A model generated the notes under the pieces. That model saw only the letters and a program-made list of their open reading frames with translations. It did not search any database and was not told where the DNA came from. From Acidobacteriota bacterium (GTDB lineage: Bacteria; Acidobacteriota; Vicinamibacteria; Marinacidobacterales; SMYC01), in contig SMYC01000091.1 in NCBI GenBank assembly GCA_004356105.1, forward strand, positions 1-54,194: DNA of 54,194 bases, given 5' to 3'. A program made the position numbers and the translations under genes. Positions 24,479-33,108 of the stretch are shown one piece after another. Numbering within the stretch: the first letter of the stretch is position 1; each line of letters starts with the position of its first letter.

Positions 24479-26857
24479 ATGCCCCTATCCCCCGGCACGA
24501 GACTCGGCCAGTACGAAGTCGTGGAGGCTATTGGTGCGGGCAGCATGGGCGAGGTGTACAAAGCCACAGACCTCAAGCTCGGGCGAGACGTTGCGATAAA
24601 AGTCTTGCGCCAGGAGGTTGTAAGAGACCCCGATCGTCTCCGCCGTTTCGAGCAGGAAGCCCGTGCGGCCTCGGCCTTGAACCATCCCAACATCGTCACC
24701 ATCTACGAAATCGGGGAGCACGAGGGCACTCCGTACATAGCGATGGAGCTTGTCGTGGGTGTCACGTTGCGGGAGATGCTCGCCGGCGGCCCACTCCAAA
24801 ACGACAAGCTCATGCGCTACGCCAGGCAGTTGGCCGAAGGGCTGGCAAAGGCGCATCAGGCAGGGATCGTTCACCGCGATCTGAAGCCCGAGAACATCGT
24901 CATCAGTGAGGACGGCTACCTCAAGATTCTGGACTTTGGCTTGGCCAAGCTACTTCCCCAGGGAGACATCGGTGCGGAGGCCTCGACATGGGCACACGGA
25001 GGCACGACTCCAGGGGCCATCCTCGGGACCGTTGGGTACATGTCCCCCGAACAGGCAAAAGGCCGCTCCGCCGACTTTCGATCCGACCAGTTCTCTCTCG
25101 GAGCCATTCTCTATGAGATGGCTTCGGGCAAACGAGCTTTCGAGCGGGAGTCCGCAACCGAGACCTTGGCCGCGATCCTCGAGAACGAGCCCGAACTGGT
25201 CACGGTCGTAAATCCGAAGATCCCTGCCACCCTGGTCAGGGTCATCGGCCGATGCCTCGAAACGGACCCGGCGGAGCGCTACGCCTCGACATGGGACATC
25301 GTGAAAGACATGCATTGGGTGGAGCCGGCGTTGCCTGCGCAACATTCGGGCAGTCGCCGTCTCGCCGCGGTCGGAGCCATTGGTATTCTCGCCATCATCA
25401 TCCTCATCGTGGTTCTCGGGCTCTCTATCCCCGATATTCGCGAGTGGGTTGCCGGGGAGGCCGATGCGCCGCGTATCGAGTCGATTGCGGTTCTACCTCT
25501 CGAGAATCTGTCGGGTGACCCGGACCAGGAATATTTCTCTGATGGGATGACGGAGGCGTTGATTGCCGATCTCGCGAAAATCAAAGCCTTGAAAGTCATC
25601 TCGCGCACCTCGGTGATGCAATACAAGGGCGCACGAGGAAAATCTCTTCCCGAGATCGCGAGAGAGTTAGGCGTGGACGCCGTTATCGAAGGCTCGGCCC
25701 TGCGCGTCGGCGATCGCGTTCGGATCACGGTGCAGCTCATTCGAGCCGAGACCGACGAGCTGCTATGGGCGGAGAGCTACGAGCGCGAGTTGAAGGACGT
25801 ACTGGCTATCCAAAGCGAGGTGGCGAGAGCGATTGTAGGGGAAGTTCGCGTCACGCTGACGCCGGAGGAGCGAGAGCTTCTGGCGCGCAGCCGGGTCGTC
25901 GATCCCGAAGCGCACGAGGCCTATCTCAGGGGCCGGTTCTACTGGAATCGCAGGTCCCCCGAAAGCCTCCTGACGAGCGTCGGATTCTTCGAGGAGGCGA
26001 TATCCATCGATCCCGAATACGCGCTCGCCCACGTTGGGCTCGCCGACGCCCAACAGCTCCGGATGTGGTTTCTCATAGGAGCGGTGGCCCCTTCTGAAGC
26101 GATGCCTCGAGCCAAGGCGTCGCTCGAAAAGGCGCTCGAGATCGACGCGTCGCTCGGCGAGGCCCATGCCGCCCTTGCCGGTATCGCGTTCAACGAAAGG
26201 GACTGGGAGCGGGGCGCGCGAGAATCTCGCCGGGCGATCGAGCTCAGCCCGAGCTCCGCCCGTGCGCATCAGGTGAGAGGCATGTACCTCACGCAACTGG
26301 GCCATCACGAAGAAGCTATGGCGGCGCTCGAGCATGCGAGGCAGCTCGATCCGCTTAGTTTGATCCTGACGGTCACGCTTGGGCTGGGGCACTACATGGC
26401 GCGCGACTACGACGAGGCGCTAGCCCAGTATCAAGAGGCGTTCGCACTGGACCCTGATTTCTATCCGGCCCGTATCTTGTCGATCTGGGTGTATGCGCAG
26501 CGCGAAGATTGGAGTGCAGCGATCGAAGAGATCGAGCGAGGTCGCGCGATCCAGGACAACCCCGCCTACCTGGCTAAGCTCGGCCAGGCCCATGCCGCGA
26601 TGGGTCGACGGACAGGCGCTATTGAAGTGCTCGCGGAGCTGACTCGGATTTCGGAGCGAGCGTATGTGGACGGATACCACTTTGCGACCGTCCATCTTGC
26701 GCTCGGCGACCACGAGAAAGCTATCGACGCGCTCGAGCAGGCCTTTGATGAACACTCTGCTTCGGTTAGGTTTCTGAAAGTCGACCCGGCCTTGGATCCC
26801 CTCCGCGCCGAGCCCCGGTTCGAGGACCTCCTTCGCCGGATGAAATTTCCCGAATAG
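24479..26857 (+). CDS. membrane Ser/Thr protein kinase with TolB-N-like and TPR domains (third of three)
   Basis: A 792-residue kinase whose N-terminal half parallels the two upstream copies (GAGSMGEVYKATD, HRDLKPENIV, DFGLAK, YMSPEQAKG), with a transmembrane helix near 300-318 (AVGAIGILAIIILIVVL). The outer part differs. It begins with a domain like the N-terminal part of adenylate-cyclase-associated or TolB-N proteins (IAVLPLENLSGDPDQEYFSD near 337), followed by about eight TPR-like repeats from residue 470. The sensor was therefore swapped after duplication. Start ATG 24479 follows the previous stop by one base; an in-frame start at 24425 would overlap the second kinase. Confidence 0.92.
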   Translation: MPLSPGTRLGQYEVVEAIGAGSMGEVYKATDLKLGRDVAIKVLRQEVVRDPDRLRRFEQEARAASALNHPNIVTIYEIGEHEGTPYIAMELVVGVTLREMLAGGPLQNDKLMRYARQLAEGLAKAHQAGIVHRDLKPENIVISEDGYLKILDFGLAKLLPQGDIGAEASTWAHGGTTPGAILGTVGYMSPEQAKGRSADFRSDQFSLGAILYEMASGKRAFERESATETLAAILENEPELVTVVNPKIPATLVRVIGRCLETDPAERYASTWDIVKDMHWVEPALPAQHSGSRRLAAVGAIGILAIIILIVVLGLSIPDIREWVAGEADAPRIESIAVLPLENLSGDPDQEYFSDGMTEALIADLAKIKALKVISRTSVMQYKGARGKSLPEIARELGVDAVIEGSALRVGDRVRITVQLIRAETDELLWAESYERELKDVLAIQSEVARAIVGEVRVTLTPEERELLARSRVVDPEAHEAYLRGRFYWNRRSPESLLTSVGFFEEAISIDPEYALAHVGLADAQQLRMWFLIGAVAPSEAMPRAKASLEKALEIDASLGEAHAALAGIAFNERDWERGARESRRAIELSPSSARAHQVRGMYLTQLGHHEEAMAALEHARQLDPLSLILTVTLGLGHYMARDYDEALAQYQEAFALDPDFYPARILSIWVYAQREDWSAAIEEIERGRAIQDNPAYLAKLGQAHAAMGRRTGAIEVLAELTRISERAYVDGYHFATVHLALGDHEKAIDALEQAFDEHSASVRFLKVDPALDPLRAEPRFEDLLRRMKFPE

Positions 26858-26871
26858 GCGCCGGCGCGTGG

Positions 26872-26907
26872 TTGAACCTTTCACACACCGGGGACTATAC
26901 TCCCGGT
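26872..26907 (+). promoter_or_regulatory. sigma-70 promoter with inverted repeat over the -10
   Basis: TTGAAC (26872-26877), 18 bases, TATACT (26896-26901). ACCGGG (26887-26892) and CCCGGT (26902-26907) flank the -10, so a dimeric regulator bound there would block polymerase. It serves the lipoprotein gene at 26941. Confidence 0.6.
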
Positions 26908-26940
26908 GGATATCATTCGTTCGATACATAGGAGGACGCC

Positions 26941-27522
26941 ATGAAGCGTCTCGAAATTATACTACTGGCCTTGTTTGTCGGGATCGGACTGCTTGCCATC
27001 GGCTGCGGAGGAAGCGGCGACACCAAGGAGACGACCTCGCAGGATCAGCCCGCGGAATCCACGCCCGGCGAAGCGAGTAAGCCAGCCACGAAACAAGCAG
27101 CCGCCACCGAGCCCTCCGAGGCCGGTGCCGACGACCAAGGCGCTGCCGAGAGCAAGCGGCCTGCTCGGAGGAGGCGGGCATCAAGGCCTCCGCCGGTACG
27201 CGGCGTCGCGAGAGTTCAGATCCTCACCGAGACAAGGGTCGAAGGCAACGAGGTGATCAGCATGGTCCGGGCGCGCAACGTGTCGAAGGGCTCGATAACG
27301 CGGTTTACCGCGTCGGAGTACTGGTACGACGACCAGGGCAACGCGACGCCAGGCGGCTCGCGGACCCACCGAAAGCCGTTCCTGCCGGGCGAGGTCATAG
27401 AGTTGGAGCTGCGGACGCGCAAGAACGAAAAATTCTACCAGAACCAGTTCGAGTTCTCGCACGCGAACGGTGACGTCCGGGCCACGGTCGTCAAGAGCCT
27501 CCCGAAGCCCGGCGAAGAGTAA
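26941..27522 (+). CDS. small lipoprotein with FxLYD-like C-terminal domain
   Basis: A 193-residue protein with a signal peptide and lipobox LLAIGC (Cys near residue 21). It is followed by a disordered Thr/Pro/Ala/Glu-rich linker with an Arg-rich patch (RPARRRRASRPPP), then a compact domain from about 82. The latter has alternating strands (VISMVRARNVSKGSITRFTA, EVIELELRTRKNEKFY) reminiscent of the FxLYD or DUF3426 type beta domains. Function unknown. Start ATG 26941 has TAGGAGGA upstream. It has its own promoter and is separate from the kinase operon. Confidence 0.75.
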   Translation: MKRLEIILLALFVGIGLLAIGCGGSGDTKETTSQDQPAESTPGEASKPATKQAAATEPSEAGADDQGAAESKRPARRRRASRPPPVRGVARVQILTETRVEGNEVISMVRARNVSKGSITRFTASEYWYDDQGNATPGGSRTHRKPFLPGEVIELELRTRKNEKFYQNQFEFSHANGDVRATVVKSLPKPGEE

Positions 27523-27816
27523 CGCGACTACCCGCTCGAGGGCGGCTGGACGGTCCGCGCAGGTCGGGAGGGGTTTCGGGTTTCCTGCGCGGCTTTGTTC
27601 CGCCTGCCCGATGGGGACGTCGTCGTCGAACCACTCGAGGCTCATGCTGCCAGATGCGTGAGATTTAGGCGAGTCGGCTAACACGTGCCGGAGGCCGGCT
27701 TCACGATCGCTTTGATGACACCGTTGCTCCCCTCATCCCCTCAATTCGGGTAGGTTGTCCGCAGACCAACGCAAAGGCGCGCAGAGCGACTGAACCGGAC
27801 GCGAAGCTGAATAGCT

Positions 27817-27855
27817 GCAGCGGAGCCGCGAACCTTTGGGTTGCGGCTCCGCTGC
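27817..27855. terminator. long perfect hairpin between convergent genes
   Basis: GCAGCGGAGCCGC (27817-27829) pairs fully with GCGGCTCCGCTGC (27843-27855), extended inward by AACC/GGTT. It sits 8 bases beyond the stop of the minus-strand lipoprotein and may end its transcript, although no T-run follows. Elsewhere in the 27.52-27.86 kb gap I see only a decayed GCAAAGGCGC fragment near 27767. Confidence 0.6.
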
Positions 27856-27862
27856 GTTAGGG

Positions 27863-28549
27863 CTAAGTCGGTGCTTTTTCGTTGATGTCGACGATGATCC
27901 AACGTGAGCGCTCGGTCTGACCGCTCTCCGAAGCAGAGAGGTCGTACTTTCGAAGCGTTATACTATAGGGCTTCTCGCCGTCATCTTTGAATTTGAGCAT
28001 GAGCAGCATTTCCGTCACCGCGACGTCTCCATCGAAGTTCTCGATGGTCACCTTTCTGACCACTGATCTAGTGACTAGCCTGGTTTCGTCGTTGACGGCC
28101 CGTTTAAGCTCTTGAAAAGCACGTTCCTTGACTTTGCGCTCTTCAACCAGCTTCAACCACTCCTCTTGAATCTCACCAAGCTCTCCGCGGAACTCGAACT
28201 GTGAGTCCTCTTGCAGCTTCGGGATGATCTCGCCGAGAGCTTCTTCGTGGTCGTCGCGATACGCTTTGCCTTCCTCCAACGTAGCTTCTCGTTTCTTCTC
28301 GGCGGCCTCGAACTGAACGAGAAGCTCTGGCAACACGAAAGGCTCCGTCGATCGGGAGCTGACCTCGAGCACCTGCCACGACTCTACCGGCCCGGGAGAG
28401 CTGACGGCCGAGATGGCAGCAACCGTGGCGGTGTCGTTGGTCCGCGCGGCCATGAAGAATTGTTCGATGGTCGCTTGCTCCGGACTACCGCCGCAGGCCC
28501 ACAGGCACGTTAGGGTCGCACCCACCACCCATTCTCTGAGCTTCGGCAT
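27863..28549 (-). CDS. hypothetical lipoprotein
   Basis: A 228-residue protein with a signal peptide ending in a lipobox (LWAC, Cys near residue 19), followed by a charged, mostly helical region (AAEKKREATLEEGKAYRDDH, coiled-coil-like around 75-150) and a C-terminal strand-rich part. I do not recognise the family. Start ATG 28549 is firm, with AAAAGGAGGATCAG directly upstream; the frame extends further but without support. Confidence 0.7.
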   Translation of the reverse strand: MPKLREWVVGATLTCLWACGGSPEQATIEQFFMAARTNDTATVAAISAVSSPGPVESWQVLEVSSRSTEPFVLPELLVQFEAAEKKREATLEEGKAYRDDHEEALGEIIPKLQEDSQFEFRGELGEIQEEWLKLVEERKVKERAFQELKRAVNDETRLVTRSVVRKVTIENFDGDVAVTEMLLMLKFKDDGEKPYSITLRKYDLSASESGQTERSRWIIVDINEKAPT

Positions 28550-28597
28550 CTGATCCTCCTTTTGAAAAGCAGACAGAAGCTTGTCTATCGATCTGGC

Positions 28598-28606
28598 ATT
28601 ATAACA
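28598..28606 (-). promoter_or_regulatory. extended -10 promoter for the hypothetical lipoprotein
   Basis: On the minus strand TGTTATAAT, an extended -10 (TG-N-TATAAT) about 50 bases before the ATG. The -35 is weak, which is usual for extended -10 promoters. Confidence 0.5.
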
Positions 28607-28710
28607 GATAGGAACGGAAGTACATCCCGACTTCGTCGTTCCCTGGGCGCCGGGAAAAAAGCCCGGTTCGGTAATCCCGAGCAGCGACAGCGGACCGACT
28701 AACACGCAGC

Positions 28711-28828
28711 ATCCCGCTACCGGTTACCTGCCGCGCGGTCTACTACGTTGCTCTCTCTACGGACTCAGCATTCCGTGTGGTCTGGAGAGAAGAACACCGA
28801 AATGCACCGGGTAGCCGGTAGCGGGCCG
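28711..28828. repeat. inverted repeat CCCGCTACCGG / CCGGTAGCGGG
   Basis: CCCGCTACCGGTTACCTG (28713-28730) matches in reverse complement GGGTAGCCGGTAGCGGG (28809-28825) except for a few bases. The two arms flank about 80 bases downstream of ridA. It may form a terminator-like structure or be a dispersed repeat. Confidence 0.5.
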
Positions 28829-28834
28829 AAGGCC

Positions 28835-29215
28835 TCAGTCCGCCGCTACGACCTCGATCTCGATCCGCGCGTCGCGCGGCAAGCGTGCGGGTTGGACAGC
28901 GGCCCGAGCGGGCGGCGTTCCATCCGTGAAATAGGTTCCGTAGACCTCGTTCATCGCCGCGAAGTCTCCCATATCGGCGAGGTAAATATTCGTCTTCACG
29001 ATGTTCGATGCCGTCATGCCGCCCGCTTCCAAAATGGCGAGAACACTGTCCATCGCGCGCCGCGTGAGTGCTTGGATGTCGCCTTCGATCATCTCACCCG
29101 TTGCCGGATCGAAGGGAACTTGGCCCGAGACGAAAACGAGGTTTCCCGTGCGTATCGCTTGAGAATAAGGGCCGATGGGGGCGGGCGCTTTGTCGCTGAG
29201 AATCGCTTCTTTCAT
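28835..29215 (-). CDS. ridA: RidA family reactive-intermediate deaminase
   Basis: A 126-residue YjgF/YER057c/UK114 protein that hydrolyses reactive enamine/imine intermediates from PLP enzymes. Diagnostic segments are APAPIGPYSQAI (10-22), LVFVSGQVPFDPATGE (30-45), SNIVKTNIYLADMGDFAAMN (about 73-92) and the substrate-binding Arg in PPARAAVQPARLPRDARIEI. Length is typical. It overlaps the rel stop by 4 bases, so it is translationally coupled to rel. Confidence 0.95.
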   Translation of the reverse strand: MKEAILSDKAPAPIGPYSQAIRTGNLVFVSGQVPFDPATGEMIEGDIQALTRRAMDSVLAILEAGGMTASNIVKTNIYLADMGDFAAMNEVYGTYFTDGTPPARAAVQPARLPRDARIEIEVVAAD

Positions 29216-31395
29216 ACCATTGTGCTCCTGTCGGGGTCTTTGTTCGAGCTTGGCCGTGCGACGCCGAGGACGCCGTCCACCTCACGGATGGATTTGGTAA
29301 TGCGCTCGAGCTCCTTGACGTTCGAGATCGATACCGTGACGTCGATCGAGCCTTTTTGATCTTCGAACGTCTTGGCCTCGACGGTACGGATATCGGTATT
29401 CGAGTCTGCAATGATCGATGTGATGTCCGCGAGGATGCCTTTGCGGTCCTCCACGTTGACGGAAAGCGTGATGTCGTATTTCGTTCCTTTCTCGCCATCC
29501 CAGGACACATCGATGCGCCGCTCCGGGTCGACCATCAAATTGAGCAGGTTCGAGCAAATGACCGAGTGGACCGAAACGCCTTTGCCGCGCGTGATGTAGC
29601 CGGTGATGCTCTCTCCAGGCACCGGGTTGCAGCAATTGGCGCGGTAGACCATGAGGTCGTCCATCCCATTGACTTTGATCTTGTCGTCAGAACCGCGAAA
29701 CACGCGTCGCACGGCACGGGCGAGGCTCGCGCCCGGCCCCGGCTTCTCCTCGAGCTTTGAAGCGGGGATGAGGCGCGCGAGCACGTTGCGCGGAGACAGC
29801 TTCCCGTAGCCCACGGCCGCGTAGAGATCGTCGGTCTTGCTGAAGCCGTAATCCTTCAGCGCCTCCGCGAACGGTTCCGACGCCGTCGTTTGCTTGAGAT
29901 TGACGGAGCTTCGGCCAGCCTCTTTTTCGAGAAGCTTACGGCCGATCTCGATGCTTCGGATCTTTTCCGTCGCGTTCAAGTATGTCCGGATCTTGTTCCG
30001 CGCTCGTGATGTGGCTACGAAGCTGAGCCAGTCGCGGCTCGGCTTGTGTCCCCGCGCCGTCAGGACTTCGACGATATCGCCGTTCCTGAGCTTGTAGCGG
30101 AGCGGGACCATCAGGCCGTTGACACGCGAGCCGACGCATTGATGTCCCACGTCGGTATGGATGGAATAGGCGAAGTCGACGGGTGTGGCGCCGCGCGGAA
30201 AAGACTTCACTTCTCCCTTTGGCGTGAAGCAGAAAACGTCTTCGGGATAGAGGTCGACTTTGAGCTCGTTCAAGAACTCGTTCGGATCCTCGACTTCGAG
30301 CTGCCAGTCGAGTATCTGGCGAAGCCACGCGAAGTTCTTGACGTCGTCTTCTTGGAGGGGACGACCTTCTTTGTATTTCCAATGCGCCGCGATACCCTGT
30401 TCCGCGACTTTGTGCATTTCTGATGTTCGAATCTGCACCTCGAAAGGTGCGCCGGAATCGGTGATGACGCTCGTGTGAAGCGAGCGATAACCGTTCGGGC
30501 GAGGCATCGCGATGAAATCCTTGATCCGTCCCGGGACAGGGCGCCAAGTGTTGTGGATGATTCCCAATGTCCCGTAGCAGTCCTGCACGCTATCCGTGAC
30601 GATGCGCAAGGCGATGAAGTCGTAGACCTGATCGAGCTCGATCCGCTGACGCTTCATTTTCTGGTGGATGCTGTAAATGTTCTTGGTTCGCCCGTGGATC
30701 TCTGCGGCGATGCCGTTGTCGTTCAGCGTTTTCTCGAGCTTGCCTTTGATCTCGGTGATGAAGTCCTGGGACCATTTGCGCTTGGCGTCTACGCGGGCGA
30801 GGAGTATGCCGTAAGCCTTCGGCTCGAGGTTCTTGAGGCAGAGCTCCTCGAGCTCGGTCTTGATTTTTCCTATCCCGAGCCGGCCGGCAAGCGGAGCGTA
30901 AATTTCGAGCGTCTCGTTCGCGATGCGTATTCGGCGCTCCTCGGAGAGGTGTTGCAACGTACGCATGTTGTGCAGGCGGTCGGCGAGCTTGATGAGGATG
31001 ATCCGGATGTCGTCCACCATCGCCATCAGCATCTTTCGGAAGTTCTCGGCTTGGCGCTCCTCGACCGAAGAGAAGTTCATCTTGCTGATTTTCGTCAGTC
31101 CGTCGATGATGTGCGCGACTTCCGTGCCGAAGAACTCCTCGACGGTCTCGCTCGTCGTGAGCGTGTCTTCGACGACGTCGTGCAAGAGGCCGCAGATCAC
31201 GCAGACGACGTCGAGCTGCATCTCCGCGAGGATGTTCGCCACCTCGAGCGGGTGAATTAGGTAGGGCTCTCCCGACTTGCGCAGCTGCCCTCGGTGCTCA
31301 CGGGCGGAAAAGACATACGCTCGGCGAAGGAGATCGATGTCTCCGTCGGGCTGGTAAGCGCGGACCTTTTCCAGGATATTCTCGAAGCGGATCAT
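29212..31395 (-). CDS. rel: bifunctional (p)ppGpp synthetase/hydrolase, RelA/SpoT family
   Basis: A 727-residue alarmone enzyme. The HD hydrolase domain retains GLLHDVVEDTLTT and the ADRLHNMRTL helix. The synthetase domain has DFIAMPRPNGYRSLHTSVI. A TGS domain follows (EVKSFPRGATPVDFAYSIHT) and a C-terminal ACT domain (VEDRKGILADITSII). Both active sites look intact. The start ATG 31395 (MIRFENILEKV) matches family openings; the frame extends 17 codons upstream without a Shine-Dalgarno. Downstream is ridA. Confidence 0.94.
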   Translation of the reverse strand: MIRFENILEKVRAYQPDGDIDLLRRAYVFSAREHRGQLRKSGEPYLIHPLEVANILAEMQLDVVCVICGLLHDVVEDTLTTSETVEEFFGTEVAHIIDGLTKISKMNFSSVEERQAENFRKMLMAMVDDIRIILIKLADRLHNMRTLQHLSEERRIRIANETLEIYAPLAGRLGIGKIKTELEELCLKNLEPKAYGILLARVDAKRKWSQDFITEIKGKLEKTLNDNGIAAEIHGRTKNIYSIHQKMKRQRIELDQVYDFIALRIVTDSVQDCYGTLGIIHNTWRPVPGRIKDFIAMPRPNGYRSLHTSVITDSGAPFEVQIRTSEMHKVAEQGIAAHWKYKEGRPLQEDDVKNFAWLRQILDWQLEVEDPNEFLNELKVDLYPEDVFCFTPKGEVKSFPRGATPVDFAYSIHTDVGHQCVGSRVNGLMVPLRYKLRNGDIVEVLTARGHKPSRDWLSFVATSRARNKIRTYLNATEKIRSIEIGRKLLEKEAGRSSVNLKQTTASEPFAEALKDYGFSKTDDLYAAVGYGKLSPRNVLARLIPASKLEEKPGPGASLARAVRRVFRGSDDKIKVNGMDDLMVYRANCCNPVPGESITGYITRGKGVSVHSVICSNLLNLMVDPERRIDVSWDGEKGTKYDITLSVNVEDRKGILADITSIIADSNTDIRTVEAKTFEDQKGSIDVTVSISNVKELERITKSIREVDGVLGVARPSSNKDPDRSTMV

Positions 31396-31518
31396 CGGCG
31401 TTCGGGACAAAAACCTAGTAGTAAACAAACTTCGATTCACGTCCATGATAGGCTTGGTGGCAGCAGAGGATCAAGGGCGGAGCGTCAGGACGCCGGCCGA
31501 TCCTGTATTTCTAGATTC

Positions 31519-31548
31519 TTGACTTGAATCGAGAGCCCATAATATACT
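31519..31548 (+). promoter_or_regulatory. sigma-70 promoter for the TPR lipoprotein
   Basis: TTGACT (31519-31524), 18 bases, TATACT (31543-31548), about 48 bases before the ATG at 31596. Confidence 0.6.
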
Positions 31549-31595
31549 GCGTTCCCCAGTTTGATGAACGCCATAGGAAGAGGGGGTTTTTCGAG

Positions 31596-32630
31596 ATGCG
31601 GATCCGAATTGTATTCGTATTGTTAAGCTTGATCGCGCTGAATGGCTGCGGCGTGCAAGACAGTTGGAACATGCTCAAGTCGCGCCGCGCGTTCAAACAG
31701 GCGAATCTGGCCTATGCCAGTAGGGACTATGAGAAGGCCATCGACTTGTACAACGACGCGCTGGAACTGGACAAGAATCCGGATCCCCGTGTGCTCGTCA
31801 CGTCGGTCTTCTACCGGGGTAGTAGTCACCACCTGATCTACCGCCCGGGCCGTTTCGACGACCCTGCGAACGAAGACCACCTGGATGCCGGAATCACAGA
31901 TTACGAGGAAGCTATAGAGCTGGCGCAGGAGCACGGCGAGGAGTTCGAGATGCTGCAGGTCTATCAGCAGTATTCCATGGAGCAGCTCGCGGCCATCTAT
32001 CGTGACAATCTGGACGATTTCGAGAACGCGGTGCTTTACTTCAAGAGGCTCATCGAGATCGATATCGACACCCCAGAGCGCTACTACGCGCTGGCGGATG
32101 TCTACGAGCGCTTTCATGACCCCGAGGCGATGCCTTTGCTCGAGCAGGCCATCGAGGCTTACAAGACGCCGGTCGAGAAGAGCCCGGACGATCCCCTCGT
32201 CTATCGCCAGGTCGCTAATCTCCTCAACAAATATGGGCGTTTCGACGAGACGATGGACTGGCTCGCCAAGGCGCGCGACGTCCACGCGAATGATCCGGAA
32301 GGGTACTACCTCATCGCCGTTCACTACTGGGATAAGGTGTATCGTGATCCGGATCTGACTACAAATGACAAGGGCGACTATATCGAGCTTGGTATCGCCC
32401 AGCTCAACCAGGCACTCGACATCAATGGCGAATACGTGGACGCGCTGATTTACAAGAACCTGCTCCTGCGTGAGAAAGCCAAAGTCACGCCGAGCGAGGC
32501 CGAAGCCCTGACCGCGGAAGCGAACGTGATCCGGGACCTCGCGTTGGAGCTTCGCGTGGAGCAGGAAGACGCTCAACGGGCGGCTAAGGCGGCAGCAGCA
32601 GAAGAGGGCTCTGGCGAGACGAGCCGCTAG
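31596..32630 (+). CDS. TPR-repeat lipoprotein
   Basis: A 344-residue lipoprotein: signal peptide, lipobox IALNGC, then TPR-type helical repeats (ANLAYASRDYEKAIDLYNDA near 43, followed by several more to residue 310) and an acidic/Ala-rich tail. Such proteins scaffold envelope complexes. Start ATG 31596 follows AGGAAGAGGGGG at a somewhat long spacing; the frame opens earlier at 31524, which overlaps the promoter. Function unknown. Confidence 0.78.
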   Translation: MRIRIVFVLLSLIALNGCGVQDSWNMLKSRRAFKQANLAYASRDYEKAIDLYNDALELDKNPDPRVLVTSVFYRGSSHHLIYRPGRFDDPANEDHLDAGITDYEEAIELAQEHGEEFEMLQVYQQYSMEQLAAIYRDNLDDFENAVLYFKRLIEIDIDTPERYYALADVYERFHDPEAMPLLEQAIEAYKTPVEKSPDDPLVYRQVANLLNKYGRFDETMDWLAKARDVHANDPEGYYLIAVHYWDKVYRDPDLTTNDKGDYIELGIAQLNQALDINGEYVDALIYKNLLLREKAKVTPSEAEALTAEANVIRDLALELRVEQEDAQRAAKAAAAEEGSGETSR

Positions 32631-32704
32631 GGCCGAATGTAACCCTCGTCTGGGCGAGGCCGCCGCGATTCTTCGAGTCGTGGCTTCGCCTTTTCGTTTG
32701 GGCC

Positions 32705-33108
32705 GTGACGGATAAAGACCTCATCCTCGACGACGACGAGGAGCTTGCCAGAATGCTGGCCGAATATCTAGGTCTAGGAGCCCGTGGGCTTCGAGGTCTC
32801 GCTCTCGTCCCATCCATCGGCAGGGCTCGAGGCGCTTCAGGACGGGACTTTGGACGTCCTCGTTCTGGACGTTATGGCGTGGCATCATCGACAGATCCAC
32901 GCACCAGGGGGGGGTGTGCTTGCCGTCCTGCTGCTTCTCGCCATCGCGGTGGCCTTGGGGCGCCTATCTGCTCGTCCGGCGGCTCACAGGGGCGGGTAGA
33001 ACGCCTCCAGAAGCGGGTTGAGGCGCTGGGTGCCGGCGCGAACTCGGAGCCCGGGTCGACGTCGAAGGCAACGACGAGGTGGCCGGGCTCTTTTTTTTGG
33101 ATATTGAT
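32705..33108 (+). pseudogene. remnant of a two-component system (response regulator then histidine kinase HAMP)
   Basis: Three reading frames must be joined. From 32705, MTDKDLILDDDEELARMLAE is the start of a receiver. From about 32780 in another frame, VGFEVSLSSHPSAGLEALQD and TLDVLVLDVM continue it up to the acceptor Asp. It then jumps into a histidine kinase transmembrane helix (GGVLAVLLLLAIAVALG), followed by YLLVRRL, VERLQKRVEALGAG and RVDVEGNDEVAGL, a HAMP linker. Everything else, including the kinase core, is deleted. The remnant is clearly non-functional. Confidence 0.75.

Noticed and set aside
27523..27684. Minus-strand ORF opening MSLEWFDDDVP near the lipoprotein
   Set aside because: It mostly overlaps the coding strand of the lipoprotein, has no Shine-Dalgarno and no recognisable motif.
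30475..31260. 261-codon plus-strand ORF opposite rel
   Set aside because: Shadow of the conserved rel coding strand.
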